Origin: Brevibacillus reuszeri
GTDB lineage: Bacteria; Bacillota; Bacilli; Brevibacillales; Brevibacillaceae
Direction: 5' to 3'
Assembly: GCF_002897295.1 (NCBI RefSeq)
Contig: NZ_BEXF01000025.1
Span: 27,333 to 91,332 of the forward strand
DNA length: 64,000 bases
This document shows, piece after piece, positions 61,249 to 64,000 of the stretch (positions are counted from its first letter, which is position 1; each line of letters begins with the position of its first letter). Below the pieces are notes generated by a model. The model was not told where the DNA came from. It did not search any database and saw only the letters and a program-made list of their open reading frames with translations. The position numbers and the translations under genes were made by a program.

Positions 61249-62508
61249 ATGCGTTTTTCACGACAAATGGTCACGGTAGAGGAAGCGGTGGACAGACTCA
61301 TAAAAAGTCTGTCTCAGCTTGGGGAAGAGACGGTTCAAATCGAGGAGGCATACGGACGAATACTGGCTTCAGATGTTTATGCCACATACGAGCTGCCGCA
61401 CTTTGACCGCTCACCGCTTGATGGATTTGCCGTGAGGGCTGCCGATACGATCAGTGCCTCCGCCGAGCACCCTGTTTATTTACGTGTACTGGAGACAGTT
61501 GCAGCGGGGCAGGTTCCCCAGTTGGAGGTTACAGAAGGCTGTGCGACGAGGATCATGACCGGGGCAATGATGCCAGCTGGTGCCGATGCTGTCATTATGT
61601 TCGAGCAAACCGAAAACCCGGCTGAGCATGCAGTGATGGTAGGCGTCAAGCGAGTCCTAAAGCCTGGAGAAAATGTTTCCGAGCGCGGCGAAGAAATCGC
61701 GAGTGGTACGGTGATAGCGGAGGCAGGCGAGAAGATCAATGCAGGGACTCTTGCTATTCTGGCTACCTTCGGCTATACGCATCTTTCCGTGATCCGACAG
61801 CCCCGTGTTGGCCTTTTCTCTACAGGCAGTGAGCTGCTCAGGATTGATCAGCCACTTGTGGCAGGAAAAATCCGTAACAGCAACTCGTGGATGCTAGCTG
61901 CTTTGATTAAAGAGGCAGGGGGCATTCCGGTGCTGCTTCCTGATTTGCCTGATGAACTGGCAAAGGCCAAAAAAATCATCGGCGAGCACTTGCAGGAGGT
62001 CGATCTGCTCGTTTCCAGCGGAGGAGTATCTGTGGGTGATTTTGATGTCATCGCTTCGCTAGTGGACGAACCAGAGGTCGATCTGCTGTTTAACAAGGTT
62101 GCGATGCGTCCGGGTAAGCCGACTACCGGGATGATATTGCATGGGAAGCCTTACATCGCGCTTTCAGGAAATCCGGGAGCGTGCTTTCTCGGTTACGAGC
62201 TTTTTGTTCGCCTTGCTATTCAGCAATTATCTGGTATGGAGCAGGTGGGGCTTTGCCTGATCAAAGCGAAGCTCGATGTACCTTATACGAAGCCATGTCC
62301 GTATCCGCGTTACTTGCGGGGAAGACTGCTGGAGCGAGGGGGCGAGCTTTTTGCGCGTCCTGATTTCAACGAAAAGGCAGGCAATCTGGGGACATTGAAA
62401 GACAGTGAGTGCTTCATTGTGATTCCAGCTGGCGGCAGCGGAAAAGAGGAAGGGGAGCTGGTCAGTGTGCTTTCTCACTCCACGCCGAGCTGGAGAAATG
62501 AGGGGTAG
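61249..62508 (+). CDS. moeA: molybdopterin molybdenumtransferase MoeA
   Basis: Inserts molybdate into adenylated molybdopterin. The 419 residues show VTVEEAVDRLI, HFDRSPLDGFAVRA, TRIMTGAMMPAGADAVIMFE, STGSELL, the MPT-binding SSGGVSVGDFDVI and MRPGKPTTGMI, LSGNPGACF. Start is ATG 61249 with GGGGAGG; an upstream in-frame ATG lacks one. Follows the oxidoreductase by 46 bp, same operon. Confidence 0.93.
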   Translation: MRFSRQMVTVEEAVDRLIKSLSQLGEETVQIEEAYGRILASDVYATYELPHFDRSPLDGFAVRAADTISASAEHPVYLRVLETVAAGQVPQLEVTEGCATRIMTGAMMPAGADAVIMFEQTENPAEHAVMVGVKRVLKPGENVSERGEEIASGTVIAEAGEKINAGTLAILATFGYTHLSVIRQPRVGLFSTGSELLRIDQPLVAGKIRNSNSWMLAALIKEAGGIPVLLPDLPDELAKAKKIIGEHLQEVDLLVSSGGVSVGDFDVIASLVDEPEVDLLFNKVAMRPGKPTTGMILHGKPYIALSGNPGACFLGYELFVRLAIQQLSGMEQVGLCLIKAKLDVPYTKPCPYPRYLRGRLLERGGELFARPDFNEKAGNLGTLKDSECFIVIPAGGSGKEEGELVSVLSHSTPSWRNEG

Positions 62509-62511
62509 GTT

Positions 62512-63012
62512 ATGACAGTAAAACCTTGTGTCATGCAGCTGGTGGGCTACTCCAACAGTGGGAAAACAACGCTTTTGACCAAGCTTATTCCGCTATTGGA
62601 GCGATCAGGCATACGAGTAGGCGTGATCAAGCATGATGGCGGGCATGATTTTGAGTGGGACCAGCCTGGAAAAGATACATGGCGCTATCGGGAAGCAGGG
62701 GCTTCACTCGTAGCGATTACCTCGAAAACAAAGACGGCGATTGTAGAGCAGCGGCCGACGCAGCTTGCTGTGCTCGTCGAGCGGCTGACACAGGCCGGGG
62801 CTGATCTGATTCTCGTGGAGGGCTTCAAGAGAGAAAGCTATCCCAAGCTCGTCCTGTTGCACAAACCAGAGGATCGGGAGCTGCTCCAACTCGTTACCAA
62901 TGTGTGCGGTATCGTGAGCTGGGGCGCAATAGAGCAAACAGAGCTGCCTCATTTTCACATCAACGATATCGAAGCGATTGTCTCGTTCATACAAGCCAAG
63001 GTGAGCGAATAA
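62512..63012 (+). CDS. mobB: molybdopterin-guanine dinucleotide biosynthesis adaptor MobB
   Basis: P-loop GTP-binding protein of 166 residues that assists MobA. The Walker A motif is GYSNSGKTTLLTKL; DLILVEGFKRESYPKLVL is the typical MobB segment. It begins 3 bp after the moeA stop. Last gene of the molybdenum operon. Confidence 0.92.
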   Translation: MTVKPCVMQLVGYSNSGKTTLLTKLIPLLERSGIRVGVIKHDGGHDFEWDQPGKDTWRYREAGASLVAITSKTKTAIVEQRPTQLAVLVERLTQAGADLILVEGFKRESYPKLVLLHKPEDRELLQLVTNVCGIVSWGAIEQTELPHFHINDIEAIVSFIQAKVSE

Positions 63013-63306
63013 TATCAGATTTGTCGTTTATCTAAGCACATAGCTCCATAGCCTTTTCATGAAACAACTCTTTTAATCGAATGTCTATTGGTTCTTTCAA
63101 AACCTTTTTACGATACTCGGAATTCATCGAGTTGTAAAACATTTGAAGGGCTATACATCCAGAGTGTTGCGGATGGAGTTTAGACATCTCAAAAGCAGAC
63201 TTCCCTCGCTATGGACAAACGCCTGCTTTGTTGCCACAATTGGAACTGTTCAACTGGATGTGAGTAAGAAATACATGGGGTCTCAGAAGGAAAGGAGTGA
63301 TTGAAT
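63013..63306. other. region between mobB and tnpB; possible left end of the insertion
   Basis: No clear gene. A minus-strand open stretch of about 57 codons (63032-63205) ends EYRKKVLKEPIDIRLKEL and could be a relic, but is too short to name. An AAAGCAG / CTGCTTT hairpin (63193-63230) may belong to the insertion element's left end. Confidence 0.4.
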
Positions 63307-64000
63307 ATGCACAGAGCGTACAAATTTCGTCTCTATCCAAACAAAGAACAAACGACACTCATTAACAAGACAATCGGATGCACGCGCTTCGTATTCAATC
63401 ACTTCCTCGCAAAACGAAAAGAGGCTTACGAACAGGAAAAGAAAACGCTGGGCTACCACGATTGCTCTGCAATGTTAACGCAACTTAAAAAAGAAATCGA
63501 ATGGCTGAAAGAAGTGGATTCAACTGCCCTTCAATCCACATTGAAAGATTTGGATTTCTCGTACAAAAAGTTCTTCAAAGTGAAAAAGGGGTATCCGAAA
63601 TTCAAGAGTAAGCAGAATCCTAAACAGTCCTATACATGCAAAATGAACATCAAAGTGGAAGGAAATCGTATCAAGCTTCCTAAACTTGGATGGGTTGCGT
63701 TTGCAAAATCACGAGAAGTTGACGGACGTATCTTGTCAGCTACAATTAGACGCAATCCTTCGGGAAAATATTTTGTGTCTGTCCTTTGCGAAACAGAAGT
63801 TTTGTTGCTGCCACAAGTGGAGCCGACTGTAGGGATTGACCTTGGAATCAAGGATTTCGCCATTCTCTCTACAGGTGAAAAGGTGGAGAATCCCAAATAC
63901 TACCGTAAGTATGAAAAACAACTGGCAAAGTGGCAACGAATTCAATCTCGCAGACAAAAAGGTAGTAAAAACCGAAATAAAGCACGTAGTAAAGTAGCTC
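63307..64000 (+). mobile_element. tnpB: IS200/IS605-type TnpB (OrfB) gene, cut by the window end
   Basis: RNA-guided nuclease-family TnpB, N-terminal 231 codons. MHRAYKFRLYPNKEQTTLIN, NKTIGCTRFVFNHFLAKR, the segment KKGYPKFKSKQ and the first RuvC motif VGIDLGIKDFAILSTGEKV, with its catalytic Asp, are intact. AAAGGAGTGA precedes the ATG. The remaining RuvC and zinc-finger parts lie beyond the window, so completeness is unknown. No intact tnpA is seen upstream. Confidence 0.9.

Noticed and set aside
63032..63205. Minus-strand 57-codon stretch ending EYRKKVLKEPIDIRLKEL, reminiscent of TnpA
   Set aside because: Too short, lacks the HUH and Tyr motifs, and also resembles other helical proteins; kept only as an unnamed relic.

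Overview
The window reads as a chromosomal segment of an endospore-forming Bacillota of the Paenibacillaceae type, most likely a Brevibacillus close to B. brevis. This is an inference from gene content: consensus purine-rich ribosome binding sites with many GTG/TTG starts, T-box and L-box leaders, an intrinsic terminator after nearly every operon, a Rok-like protein, a PerR/Fur-type Dps gene and LrgAB-CidR-type genes. No rRNA, tRNA or CRISPR array was seen.

Left part (1-28 kb), mostly core metabolism. A metNI-like importer is co-oriented with a crotonase, an FMN hydroxyacid oxidase and a CaiB-type CoA transferase, apparently one catabolic operon. A PAS-PAS-GGDEF-EAL protein and an EamA transporter follow. 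A minus-strand NAD operon (NrtR-like Nudix regulator, nicotinamidase, NadD-like enzyme) has a promoter-operator with repeats. Polyphosphate kinase and exopolyphosphatase lie beside each other, separated by a MITE-like element with 9-bp flanking repeats. A consensus promoter and an alanine-type T-box precede alaR-alaT. Then come lrgAB with a divergent LysR gene, a small secreted PPC-like protein, a Fur-boxed TolC-like protein, a lysP-type permease behind a lysine riboswitch, a fused SpeD-SpeE gene, DinB, CGNR and hydrolase genes. An XRE / ImmA-type metallopeptidase / S24-fold group follows, with LexA-like boxes and GTACAA palindromes in its control regions.

Middle part (28-41 kb), accessory. 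A secreted PPC-domain protein precedes an 1828-residue RHS/YD-repeat toxin whose C-terminal ~210 residues are AT-rich and replaceable. Its probable immunity gene comes next, then an array of decayed cassettes: a serine recombinase fragment, several short 3' toxin tails, each followed by a small immunity-like gene (one barstar-like, one with an apparent ATT start). Terminators sharing a CCCCAAACAAGT-type stem recur from 36 to 46.6 kb.

Right part (41-64 kb). An AlgI-type O-acyltransferase and its DHHW/AlgX-like partner are followed by a BlaI regulator and a frameshifted M56 (BlaR1-like) gene. A complete D-threonate/D-erythronate-type operon (DeoR regulator, four-carbon acid sugar kinase, PdxA2, GntP permease) comes next. 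Two inverted copies of a ~110-bp repeat bracket Rok-like, Dps, a pure D/E/G protein, mobA and fdhD. The molybdenum/formate block (OFA transporter, DUF2294, FdhF/YdeP-family oxidoreductase, moeA, mobB) carries two related leader RNAs, each ending in an intrinsic terminator: a candidate riboswitch that I could not assign to a named class. The window ends inside an IS605-type tnpB.
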